DNA of 64,000 nucleotides from Candidatus Scalindua sp. (GTDB lineage: Bacteria > Planctomycetota > Brocadiia > Brocadiales > Scalinduaceae), in the NCBI GenBank assembly GCA_031316155.1, contig JALDRB010000004.1, positions 248,001-312,000 on the forward strand, read 5' to 3'. The notes beneath the pieces were generated by a model. The model worked only from the letters and a program-made list of their open reading frames with translations. It did no database searches and was not told where the DNA came from. Of the stretch, positions 28,120-35,557 are shown in pieces; position 1 is the first letter of the stretch, and each line of letters opens with the position of its first letter. The position numbers and the translations under genes are program-made.

Positions 28120-29970
28120 CTAAGTAATAACTTTCTCATTGATAGTTTGTACACTATTAGGAGTCACGGTATTCCGCAGACTTAATAACGGCAAGACAAA
28201 GGTAAAGATACTGCCATTGCCAACCTGGCTCTCTACCCAGATATTTCCTTTGTGTAACTCCAAAAACTTCTTTGATAGGCAGAGGCCAAGTCCCGTTCCT
28301 CCGTATCTTCTGGAAGTAGAGGTGTCTTCTTGTTGAAATGGTTTGAAAATCTTTTTCAAGGATTCGCACTTAATGCCGATTCCAGTATCTGTTACCGTTA
28401 CCTTGAGATACTTTTGGTGATTGTCATCTAAGGATGGCAATATATCTTCTTGAAAAGAAGCAGGAACGTGATCCTGTAACCAATGCTTCTCAATTATCTC
28501 TGCTTTGATACGGATGCTTCCTCCATCTGGCGTAAACTTGAGTGCGTTGGAAAGAAGATTAAAGGTAATTTGTTTGATTTTTCTTTCATCAGCAAAAATA
28601 GGTTTACTGATTTCTGCGAATTCTGTGAATAATTGAATACCTTTCTTCGAGGCATTTTCTTTTATCATGGTTAAACTTCCCTTAAGGAGTACGTTTATAT
28701 TAAATTCAGAAGGATCCAGTTCCATCATACCAGACTCCACTTTTGACAGATCCAGGATATCCTGGATCAGGGATAAGAGGTGTTTTCCACTTGAAAGAAT
28801 ATCATGTGTGTATTCCTCCTGAGTCTCGTTCAGTTCACCAAAATGCTTATCGACTAAGACTTCGGAAAAACCTATAATGGCGTTTAGGGGAGTGCGTAGT
28901 TCATGACTCATGTTTGCCAGAAATTCACTCTTGGCAAGATTAGCGGCTTCGGCTTGTTGTGTCATGGTAAATGCCCTTTCAGTGGCCTCTCGAAATTCAG
29001 CAGTACGAATGGCAACCTTCTCTTCAAGATTTTTGCGGTGCTGTTCAAGTTCTTCATCACGGGCATGAATTTGTGTCAACATCTCATTAAAGTTTTCAAT
29101 AAGGGTACCTGTTTCATCTTTACCCCATTTTTTCACCCTGATTGAATAGTTTTTATTGTCTGTTATTTTTTTCATGGTGTCAACCAGATATAATAAGGGC
29201 TTCGATATCACAAGCTGGAATTTATATGAGAGCATGTAGGCGAAAATTAATGATATGATAAGGACACTGACTCCGATAAAGATGTACCACTTTATAAGAG
29301 AGTTCAGCTCTTCTAAACCGTACTGCAAATAAATCGAACCAATTATTTTACCATCGTGAAGAATAGTGGAATACATGTCTAAGTGATCGTTACAAAAGGT
29401 GTAACCATCAGAAATTTTTTTTGGTAATGCCATGTGGTTTTCCCAAAAATGGTGCTCTTTTTTCATCATGTAATTTGAAAAGGCCAGTTTCGTGCCATGT
29501 TTCTGGTCTGGAAATACATTTCCTATTGTATGATGGGATGAAGTATCTTTTGTCAATGTAATAAGGCGGCCATCCGGGATTTTTGACCAGCTCATGTCAA
29601 GCTCTTCTCCTTGAGATTTATAGCTTCTCCTGCGATTTGTCAGCGAGTCCCAGTCTATGACACGGCTTAGGTATTTGGCTAATAAAGAGCCATCTTTATT
29701 GTAGAGAAAAGCGGAGAGAACATTAGGTTCTGCACGCAAAGATACAAGTATTTTTTCAGCGGTTACTTCATCATTAAAAGTAAGTGCTGCCGCACTACTT
29801 TCGCCAATTACGTTTGAAATAGTTAATAGCTTGTCTGCCATTGACTTTCGGATTGTAATTAAATCAGTGGTGATAAACGCTGCAGAAGACAACAGCAATA
29901 CAATGCTGCATATCATCATAATGATTATCGTAAGTTTGTTCTTTATGGAAGTATTTCGAAATTCCCACAC
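28120..29970 (-). CDS. Membrane sensor histidine kinase with YfiN-like (CHASE8) periplasmic domain
   Basis: A 616-residue sensor kinase. The first membrane helix ([20 protein letters not shown]) is followed by a periplasmic domain with [17 protein letters not shown]...[19 protein letters not shown], the pattern of the CHASE8 sensor in YfiN/TpbB-type proteins. A second helix ([20 protein letters not shown]), HAMP, a coiled coil, HisKA (phospho-His in [15 protein letters not shown]) and HATPase_c ([30 protein letters not shown]) follow. The GTG at 29970 is the likely start and overlaps the end of a YfiR-like remnant. YfiR is the periplasmic partner of YfiN, so this kinase probably once answered to a YfiR-type inhibitor. 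Receivers lie on both sides. Confidence 0.9.
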   Translation of the reverse strand: MWEFRNTSIKNKLTIIIMMICSIVLLLSSAAFITTDLITIRKSMADKLLTISNVIGESSAAALTFNDEVTAEKILVSLRAEPNVLSAFLYNKDGSLLAKYLSRVIDWDSLTNRRRSYKSQGEELDMSWSKIPDGRLITLTKDTSSHHTIGNVFPDQKHGTKLAFSNYMMKKEHHFWENHMALPKKISDGYTFCNDHLDMYSTILHDGKIIGSIYLQYGLEELNSLIKWYIFIGVSVLIISLIFAYMLSYKFQLVISKPLLYLVDTMKKITDNKNYSIRVKKWGKDETGTLIENFNEMLTQIHARDEELEQHRKNLEEKVAIRTAEFREATERAFTMTQQAEAANLAKSEFLANMSHELRTPLNAIIGFSEVLVDKHFGELNETQEEYTHDILSSGKHLLSLIQDILDLSKVESGMMELDPSEFNINVLLKGSLTMIKENASKKGIQLFTEFAEISKPIFADERKIKQITFNLLSNALKFTPDGGSIRIKAEIIEKHWLQDHVPASFQEDILPSLDDNHQKYLKVTVTDTGIGIKCESLKKIFKPFQQEDTSTSRRYGGTGLGLCLSKKFLELHKGNIWVESQVGNGSIFTFVLPLLSLRNTVTPNSVQTINEKVIT

Positions 29971-30212
29971 AACCTTTGCCTTTCTTTAATTTTTGACAAT
30001 ATGATGAGCTTTAAGCAAATTTCCAGCCTTGCACGTTGTGCAGCAGTCACATTAATTTGTAAACGAACCTTTTTCTTCTCATTGTTAAAGTTTACGATTC
30101 CGTTAATTAACAAAAAAAACTTCATATCTCCTACAGTTAATTTGGGCATCTCTTTGGTTCCGGTGAGAATTTCTGATGTATATTTTTCTTTCTGATGCAG
30201 AGATAAAGAGTA
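29943..30212 (-). pseudogene. Remnant of a YfiR-family (DUF4154) periplasmic regulator
   Basis: The minus strand reads EILTGTKEMPKLTVGDMKFF, then GIVNFNNEKKKVRLQINVTA and AQRARLEICLKLI, which matches the C-terminal third of YfiR/DUF4154 proteins (LTVGD, then G-I-F...V-F-IN...AA..A.L..S.LL). Just upstream a neighbouring frame gives LLFISASER, the family's LFIS-S strand, so there is also a frameshift near 30185. The N-terminal two thirds are absent, because the next gene ends at 30220. Its end overlaps the start of the YfiN-like sensor kinase, the expected operon order. I infer a deleted YfiR partner gene. Confidence 0.6.
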
Positions 30213-30219
30213 AATGTCT

Positions 30220-31998
30220 TTAATGAATGATGTAGCTTTTCTCTTCTTTCCTTACGTTGTGGAGCATCTGTTCTGCACTTTTAACCAATTCTTCAGTTGT
30301 GGAGGCATCTGTTGGTACGGAAGCAACGCCTGTCCTGAGCGATACATAATTTGTTGGAAAAGGTTTTTCATGGAGGGAGGAATGTAAAGCAAAGGATTTG
30401 TGGATTCTTTCGGCGATCACCTGTGCCTCTTCTCTTAAACAGTAAGGCAGAACAATGGCAAATTCATGACTTTCATATCTGGTAAGCAGGTCAATCTCAC
30501 GGATATTCCTCCTCATCATTTTCGTTAGTTCTCTTAGAATAGCGTCTCTGGTAAAATTCCCAAGGATTTCATGATGTTGTTTCTGCTCATCAATGTCGAT
30601 CAAGATTAGACTTACTGGATAGTTATTTTTTAATGCACTTTTTACCACAAGTGTTATAAAACGCTCAAAATAGTGATAATTATAAAGCCTCGTGAGTCCA
30701 TCTATTGTGACAGAGGCTAAATCTTTCTCATAAACGAAACAAAGTTTGTCCAGATACCTCTTTTTCTTTAATAAGGTAGTTATTCGAAATCTTAGTTCTC
30801 GACCATTAATTGGTTTTACCAAGTAATCATCAACATCTAGTTCAGTTCCTCTAACTTTATTTTCTAAATCGTGAAGACACGTAATTAAGACTATCTGTAT
30901 ATTATTTGTCTCTTCCATTTCCTTAATGCGAAGACATACCTCAAAACCGTTCATCCCTGGTAAAAGAATGTCCTGTAAGATGAGGTCTACCTTTTCCTCT
31001 TGAATAAGGGTTAAGGCTTCTTCACCATTTGTGGCGAACAAAAGACGATAGGGTTGACTGTGAAGTTGTCCTTGAAGCAATTTTACATCTTTTTCGTTGT
31101 CTTCTACAATAAGGATAGTAGGTACAATTTCTATATCTTTAATCGTATCTTCTTCACTGGCGGAAACAAAAAAGGATTCTTCGGATTGCCTGCGAATAGA
31201 TATTTGTTCATGATACTGTTTAAGGCAAAGAGTTGATTTTATTCTTTTCTGGAGTTCTATACTGTTTACTGGTTTACTGATAAATTCTTCTGCTCCCCTC
31301 TCAAAGGCCTTTATCTTATCCTCTCTATCATTTAAGGCTGTTACCATAATGATGGGGATATCTCTTGTCTCTGGATTTTCCTTCATCCTTCTGGCAACTT
31401 CATAACCATTCACTTCCGGCATCATAATATCCAAAAGGATTAAATTGGGACGATCTTCTGACACTTTTTGCAGAGCTTCAATACCATTATAGGCTTTGAT
31501 AATATCGTACTGATCGGGTGGGAGTTTTGCCGCCAGTAACTTTACATTCAAGGGCTCATCATCCACGATCAATATCTTGTTTTTATAACAGATGTCCCTT
31601 CTCTCAGAATGTTTCTCCTTGTTTGTTTTTTCTTGAAGAAATTTTTCTATTTCTCCAAGAAATTTTTTAGTATTGATTGGTTTGCTTATGTATCCATCAC
31701 AACCAGCGGCTTTGGCCTTTTCTTCATCACCCATCATGGCATGTGCAGTTAATGCTACTACCGGTATCGATTTTAAAACTGGATTCTCTTTTATAATCCT
31801 GGTTGCACTTAATCCATCCATACCTGGCAGCTGAATATCCATCAAGATAAGATCTGGTTTGTGTTTGAGTGATAACTCGATTCCGTTCTTGGCATCGCCG
31901 GCTTCCAGGACATTAAATTTTCCTAAACCAAGCAGGCTACGGAAGAGCTTCATATTCATTGGGTTGTCTTCAATCACTAATATTGTAAGATTTTTCAT
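30220..31998 (-). CDS. Triple-receiver protein with degenerate GGDEF output
   Basis: A 592-residue protein with three REC domains in a row (about residues 1-125, 140-260 and 290-410). Their acceptor aspartates lie in LILMDIQLPGMDG, LILLDIMMPEVNG and LILQDILLPGMNG, each with its conserved Lys. The C-terminal GGDEF fold (DGLTRLYNYHYFERF) has RYESHEF where GGDEF should be. The loss of both glycines predicts no diguanylate cyclase activity; it may act as a binding or dimerisation module. Layout is PleD-like with one extra receiver. Being first in the leftward cluster with the sensor kinase and HD-GYP protein, it could act as a phosphate sink or relay. Confidence 0.88.
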   Translation of the reverse strand: MKNLTILVIEDNPMNMKLFRSLLGLGKFNVLEAGDAKNGIELSLKHKPDLILMDIQLPGMDGLSATRIIKENPVLKSIPVVALTAHAMMGDEEKAKAAGCDGYISKPINTKKFLGEIEKFLQEKTNKEKHSERRDICYKNKILIVDDEPLNVKLLAAKLPPDQYDIIKAYNGIEALQKVSEDRPNLILLDIMMPEVNGYEVARRMKENPETRDIPIIMVTALNDREDKIKAFERGAEEFISKPVNSIELQKRIKSTLCLKQYHEQISIRRQSEESFFVSASEEDTIKDIEIVPTILIVEDNEKDVKLLQGQLHSQPYRLLFATNGEEALTLIQEEKVDLILQDILLPGMNGFEVCLRIKEMEETNNIQIVLITCLHDLENKVRGTELDVDDYLVKPINGRELRFRITTLLKKKRYLDKLCFVYEKDLASVTIDGLTRLYNYHYFERFITLVVKSALKNNYPVSLILIDIDEQKQHHEILGNFTRDAILRELTKMMRRNIREIDLLTRYESHEFAIVLPYCLREEAQVIAERIHKSFALHSSLHEKPFPTNYVSLRTGVASVPTDASTTEELVKSAEQMLHNVRKEEKSYIIH

Positions 31999-32427
31999 CT
32001 TTTATTTTTCACATATATATTGAAACTGTTCAGATCTTTGTGGATCTTATTTTTTAACGAAATGCACACATGATGCCATTTTGAAAGGCAAAACTTATCC
32101 GTGTTCAAAAAGAAGAAGATAACATTTATTAAACAGGGTTTCGCAAAACATTTGCCAATTTTGTCCAATGTGAAAAAAATTTTTATTTTCTCACACAAAT
32201 TGATTTTTTACTCTTTACAGTGCAATATAGAATAAAATTTTAGCTGATGATTTCAATCTGTGTTTGTCATCCGTTACAAGTAAGTGACCAGATTGCCTTG
32301 CTAAAATTTTGGTCACAACGTTGTAAGTTTAAACAGTATTATTCGTCTTTTTAAGAAGGTGATTTTGATAAATAATTGAAAGATGGTTAAAATTCTTACA
32401 TTTAAACCTGCGCTAATCAAAAATAGC

Positions 32428-32455
32428 TTGACATTCTGCGTAAATATAGTACAGT
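32428..32455 (+). promoter_or_regulatory. Sigma70-like promoter upstream of a small gene
   Basis: A perfect ttgaca (32428-32433) is separated by 16 bases from tacagt (32450-32455), which matches 4 of 6 positions of the -10 consensus. It would drive the 75-residue gene at 32610. Confidence 0.5.
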
Positions 32456-32487
32456 TACTTTATTAATGCTACTACATATAGCATAAT

Positions 32488-32525
32488 GATTGATGGTATT
32501 GATGGTATTGATGGTATTGATGGTG
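32488..32525 (+). repeat. Tandem 9-base repeat (gatggtatt)
   Basis: The unit gatggtatt occurs three times in a row with partial units on each side. It lies between the predicted promoter and the start of the 75-residue gene, so it would be transcribed in the leader and could vary in copy number. Confidence 0.75.
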
Positions 32526-32609
32526 GTTTTATTGGGGATTTATTACGCTGGAGAGAGTATTCTGTGAAGGTAATTTATTAAGGGCATTTTTTTATGAGGT
32601 AGTATAATT

Positions 32610-32837
32610 ATGGATGACCAAAGAGATGACAATCTGGATCATTTAATGGAACAAATTGAGGTAAAACAGGGTCTGGTTTTCTTGAAGAAGATACTTCCTC
32701 AATGCACCGATTTACAAAATATCCTTGCAAAACTTATGCACAATTTTTATTCATCACTGTGCAAAGAGGGTTTTACCAAGTCTGAGGCAATTGAAATAAT
32801 AAAAGCACACGGCACAGGCATAAATAGTAATTTATGA
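32610..32837 (+). CDS. Small conserved-looking cytoplasmic protein
   Basis: A 75-residue acidic, helical protein without signal peptide or membrane segment. The notable stretch is LAKLMHNFYSSLCKEGFTKSEAIEIIKAHG, which resembles a helix-loop-helix found in short uncharacterised proteins. I do not recognise a named family. A ttgaca-type promoter lies 155 bases upstream and gagg about 11 bases before the ATG. A 123-base direct repeat begins 50 bases after its stop. Confidence 0.5.
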   Translation: MDDQRDDNLDHLMEQIEVKQGLVFLKKILPQCTDLQNILAKLMHNFYSSLCKEGFTKSEAIEIIKAHGTGINSNL

Positions 32838-32887
32838 AATAATTAATTTAGTGTGCTCTGTTATTATTGCAAGCAGTTAATATATTA

Positions 32888-33010
32888 TTATATGAGGAAT
32901 TTCAATATTTCCTTATTTTGCGCTGAAGGCGCAAGTTCAAAAGACCGTAAAAACAGCCATGGATGGCAGTTTTAGGGATTTTGGAAAAGTTAACCAGGAT
33001 GGTTTAACTT
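32888..33010 (+). repeat. 123-bp direct repeat, left copy
   Basis: Identical to 34487-34609 except for about six substitutions and no indels (roughly 95%). It contains gcgctgaaggcgc (a 4-bp stem) and an 11-bp near-perfect hairpin around the gccatggatggc core. The two copies bracket the archaemetzincin gene in the same orientation. Confidence 0.85.
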
Positions 33011-33514
33011 TTCTACCGATCATTGGTTTCGGTTTTCTTACGATGGCGTGTGTTTCTTAAGGAGTATCTCTCGATCAACTTCTGATTTTTCCAATTTCCA
33101 AAGTGTTTGATATTTTTCCTCCATAAAAATTCCTTCACTCAATTGTGTCTTTTCCTTCAGACCTGAAATTACCGATTTTATTATGATACCGTATTGAATT
33201 CCACAAAAAGAAATTCAGGATTTTCTTCTAACTTGAATGGATGAGGAAATTCAGTAAATGTTAAAGAAAGGCCTAAAAAATCATTTTATATGTGCGTTAG
33301 CACATACCCAAAATGACGTAAAGCAAGCGACTTGCCCTGTAGAATAGATTTTTTCAGGTCACTACTTGTGTTGAGCAAAAAGAGGGAAACGCTTAACCTC
33401 AAACATTCTCTTAACTATTATTCAACAGGGCTTGGTTGTCGATGTCCGCTCGGCCTGCAGGCCATTCGGACGAGGAATCAATTTTGAAAGAGTTGCGAAG
33501 GAAGCGTTAACTCG
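33011..33514. other. Intergenic upstream of archaemetzincin with nested palindrome
   Basis: Non-coding. At 33444-33471 gtccg...cggac encloses the 12-base palindrome ggcctgcaggcc, a GC-rich structure that stands out in AT-rich DNA and lies about 45 bases before the start codon. It may be a repeat element or part of the leader. Confidence 0.4.
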
Positions 33515-34165
33515 ATGAAATCTAAAATGAGAGACTTTCGGAAGTGTACTATTTTGTTCTTACTTCTGTTTTTCTTCGGAGCCATATTGATAAAATCGGG
33601 TTATACCGGGAAAAAAGAGATGGAAGAAAAAATATGTCTTGTGCAGATTGGTGATGTAGATGAACGGATCATGCTGTATATGAAGATAGTGATCGAGGGT
33701 ATTTTCGGCAAGAAAATTGACACAGTTTCATTACCGCATGATCGAGATTATGCATATAATAAGAGCCGGAAACAGTATTGCTCATCTAAAATTCTCCAAG
33801 AATTACGAAAATTAGAATTGTCAGATTACGAGAGTGCCCTGGCCATAATCGATGTCGATCTGTATGTTCCCGAGCTCACCTTTGTCTTTGGCGAAGCAGA
33901 TTTAAAGAATAAAGTGTCAATCATTTCTTTGACAAGGTTGAGGCAGGAGTTTTATAATTTACCCGCAAATATCTCTCTCTTCAATGAAAGAATAATTACT
34001 GAAGCGGTTCATGAACTGGGTCACACATATGGATTACGTCATTGTCAATATGGCAATTGCGTGATGTTTTTTTCAAGAACTTTGAGTGATACGGATAAAA
34101 AGGGATCAGGTTTTTGTGATGTGTGTGAGAAAAAACTTCAGAGAAGGAAGAAGTTTGTGAGGTGA
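33515..34165 (+). CDS. amzA: Archaemetzincin (M54) with N-terminal membrane anchor
   Basis: A 216-residue zinc protease. The C-terminal third has the archaemetzincin signature: AVHELGHTYGLRHC (HExxHxxGxxHC), then CVMFFS (with Met), and a CxxC pair in GFCDVCEKKL that binds a second zinc. The core begins at about residue 40 with ICLVQIGDVDERIMLYMK, matching the usual start of M54 proteins. The first 38 residues are extra: a basic stretch and a hydrophobic helix (TILFLLLFFFGAILI) that predicts a membrane anchor or signal peptide, unusual because most family members are cytosolic. The family is mainly archaeal with scattered bacteria. The gene is bracketed by direct repeats, so transfer is possible. 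The catalytic Glu and all metal ligands are present. Confidence 0.88.
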   Translation: MKSKMRDFRKCTILFLLLFFFGAILIKSGYTGKKEMEEKICLVQIGDVDERIMLYMKIVIEGIFGKKIDTVSLPHDRDYAYNKSRKQYCSSKILQELRKLELSDYESALAIIDVDLYVPELTFVFGEADLKNKVSIISLTRLRQEFYNLPANISLFNERIITEAVHELGHTYGLRHCQYGNCVMFFSRTLSDTDKKGSGFCDVCEKKLQRRKKFVR

Positions 34166-34486
34166 AAACATACGGTTCTTTCGCGTCTCTTCGTTTCCCG
34201 ATTCCCCTGCATATTTTTCGTTCAGTATTGTCCTGCTTCCGGACTTCCAAACGTGTTTCATAAAACCTTCTCATATGAGTCAGAAAAGAGGTTGCCTGGA
34301 AACTTCTTGTCCTGGCAGTTATTCTGCTCTGCAGTAGCAAGGGAAAAATCATCCATTAGGAACGATTCGTGGAGATGGTTAACACTGCATATATGCATAT
34401 ATACTAAAACCGAAAACCATTATCAGATGAGTACAAATTCAAAATTAATTTATGCGCGTACAAACCATGCCAGATGCGCTATCTTG
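34166..34486. other. Intergenic, no gene recognised
   Basis: Between the archaemetzincin stop and the right 123-bp repeat. Short open frames here lack ribosome-binding sites and familiar motifs. Confidence 0.35.
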
Positions 34487-34609
34487 TTATATGAGGAATT
34501 TCAATATTTCCTTATTTTGCGCTGAAGGCGCAAGTTTAAAAGACCGTAAAAACAGCCTTGGATGTCAGTTTTAGGGATTTTGGAAAAGTTAATCCGGATG
34601 GTCTAACTT
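34487..34609 (+). repeat. 123-bp direct repeat, right copy
   Basis: Second copy of the repeat at 32888-33010, same strand and same length. Differences fall partly in the arms of the central hairpin (ccttggatgtc for ccatggatggc), which weakens it here. Confidence 0.85.
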
Positions 34610-34674
34610 GATGTGTCTTTTTTCTATAGTATGTCAATTACTGAGTTGATTACGGTCTTCTGAATAGTTACCGT

Positions 34675-35016
34675 TTACCATTGGATCCTTGGCGCATCTC
34701 CCCAGAGAAGTTCCAGATCATAATAGTTCCGTTCTTCCTTACCAAAGAGATGTACTACAATATCGCCAAAGTCCATCAATATCCATTTTGCTTCCCGATA
34801 ACCTTCCATACCATGCTTCTCAATTGAGAATTTTTTCAGCTCTTTTGCTATTTCATCAGAAATGGCATGAAGTTGTCGTTCATTAATACCCGTACAGATA
34901 ACAAAGTATTTTGTGAAAAAGGTTAACTTGCTTATATCAAGAATAATGATATCTTGTGCCTTCTTTTGATCAGCAATTTTGGCACAAGTAATTGCTATTT
35001 CTTTCGAATCTAACGT
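34675..35016 (-). CDS. rsfS: Ribosomal silencing factor RsfS, apparent ACG start
   Basis: The minus strand encodes a full 113-residue RsfS/Iojap protein, which binds L14 and blocks subunit joining when nutrients are short. Landmarks are AKIADQKKAQDIIILDISKL, FVICTGINERQLHAISDEI, KHGMEGYREAKWILMDFGDI and VVHLFGKEERNYYDLELLW. No ATG, GTG or TTG is available near the expected start. The frame is closed by TGA shortly upstream, and the codon where ATG should stand is ACG (35014-35016), exactly 6 bases after a perfect ggagg. Either ACG is used as a rare start, or a single T-to-C change or sequencing error hit the ATG. It is probably the last gene of the leftward run from the ABC ATPase. Confidence 0.88.
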   Translation of the reverse strand, partial: TLDSKEIAITCAKIADQKKAQDIIILDISKLTFFTKYFVICTGINERQLHAISDEIAKELKKFSIEKHGMEGYREAKWILMDFGDIVVHLFGKEERNYYDLELLWGDAPRIQW

Positions 35017-35022
35017 ATGAAA

Positions 35023-35027
35023 CCTCC
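35023..35027 (-). promoter_or_regulatory. Shine-Dalgarno that fixes the rsfS start
   Basis: ggagg on the minus strand, 6 bases before the ACG codon. Its ideal spacing is the main reason to place initiation there despite the non-standard codon. Confidence 0.75.
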
Positions 35028-35251
35028 TGATTTTTCAAAATGTCCTTACTAAAATTGAGTGCTGCCCAAACGGGGCAGGACTTAAAGGAAGTAATTATTT
35101 CATTCGGTAGTTTGGTTTACAAATAGTTTCAACTTGAAGCTATCAACACCAAAGCCTACCTTTCACCTGAAAATGTAGTCGATTGTTTAGAAAATAAACA
35201 TTTTCATGCTCGCTTGTGACCGTGAGGTCATGGATGTTTCATTTAAGGTTG

Positions 35252-35494
35252 TTATGAGTCTTCGTCCTCACCACTCTCATCATCCTGCATTGCCCTGAGC
35301 TCTAATAAACTTGTACCACAATAGTAGCAAAACTTTGCATATTGTGGATTAGAAGACAAGCAGTCTCCACATCTTTGATAGAGCAATGTACCGCAAAGCA
35401 TGCAAAAGTTAGAACCTTCCAGATGATGATCGTATCTGCAGTCCGGGTTGGGACAAGGTACATCATTTGTTAATTTGTCTGATTCTCCAGCCAT
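35252..35494 (-). CDS. Double zinc-ribbon small protein
   Basis: An 80-residue protein with three cysteine pairs that fold as zinc ribbons: CPNPDC, then CMLCG...CGDC, then CYYCG. The C-terminus is very acidic (DDESGEDEDS). There are no other domains. Such small zinc-ribbon proteins usually mediate protein or nucleic-acid contacts, and no function can be assigned. It lies between hppA (63 bases upstream in transcription) and rsfS on the same strand and is likely co-transcribed with hppA. Confidence 0.7.
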   Translation of the reverse strand: MAGESDKLTNDVPCPNPDCRYDHHLEGSNFCMLCGTLLYQRCGDCLSSNPQYAKFCYYCGTSLLELRAMQDDESGEDEDS

Positions 35495-35557
35495 TTTTAC
35501 CGTGTGCTCAGAGCACCAATTAACGTATTAGAAAAAATAAGAACGTATTCTCCTCAA

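Larger units (their letters stand above)
31999..32609. other. Divergent intergenic region with promoter and microsatellite
   Basis: AT-rich region between the leftward signalling cluster and a rightward small gene. It contains a promoter candidate at 32428-32455 and a 9-base tandem repeat at 32488-32525, listed separately. No gene was seen. Confidence 0.4.
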
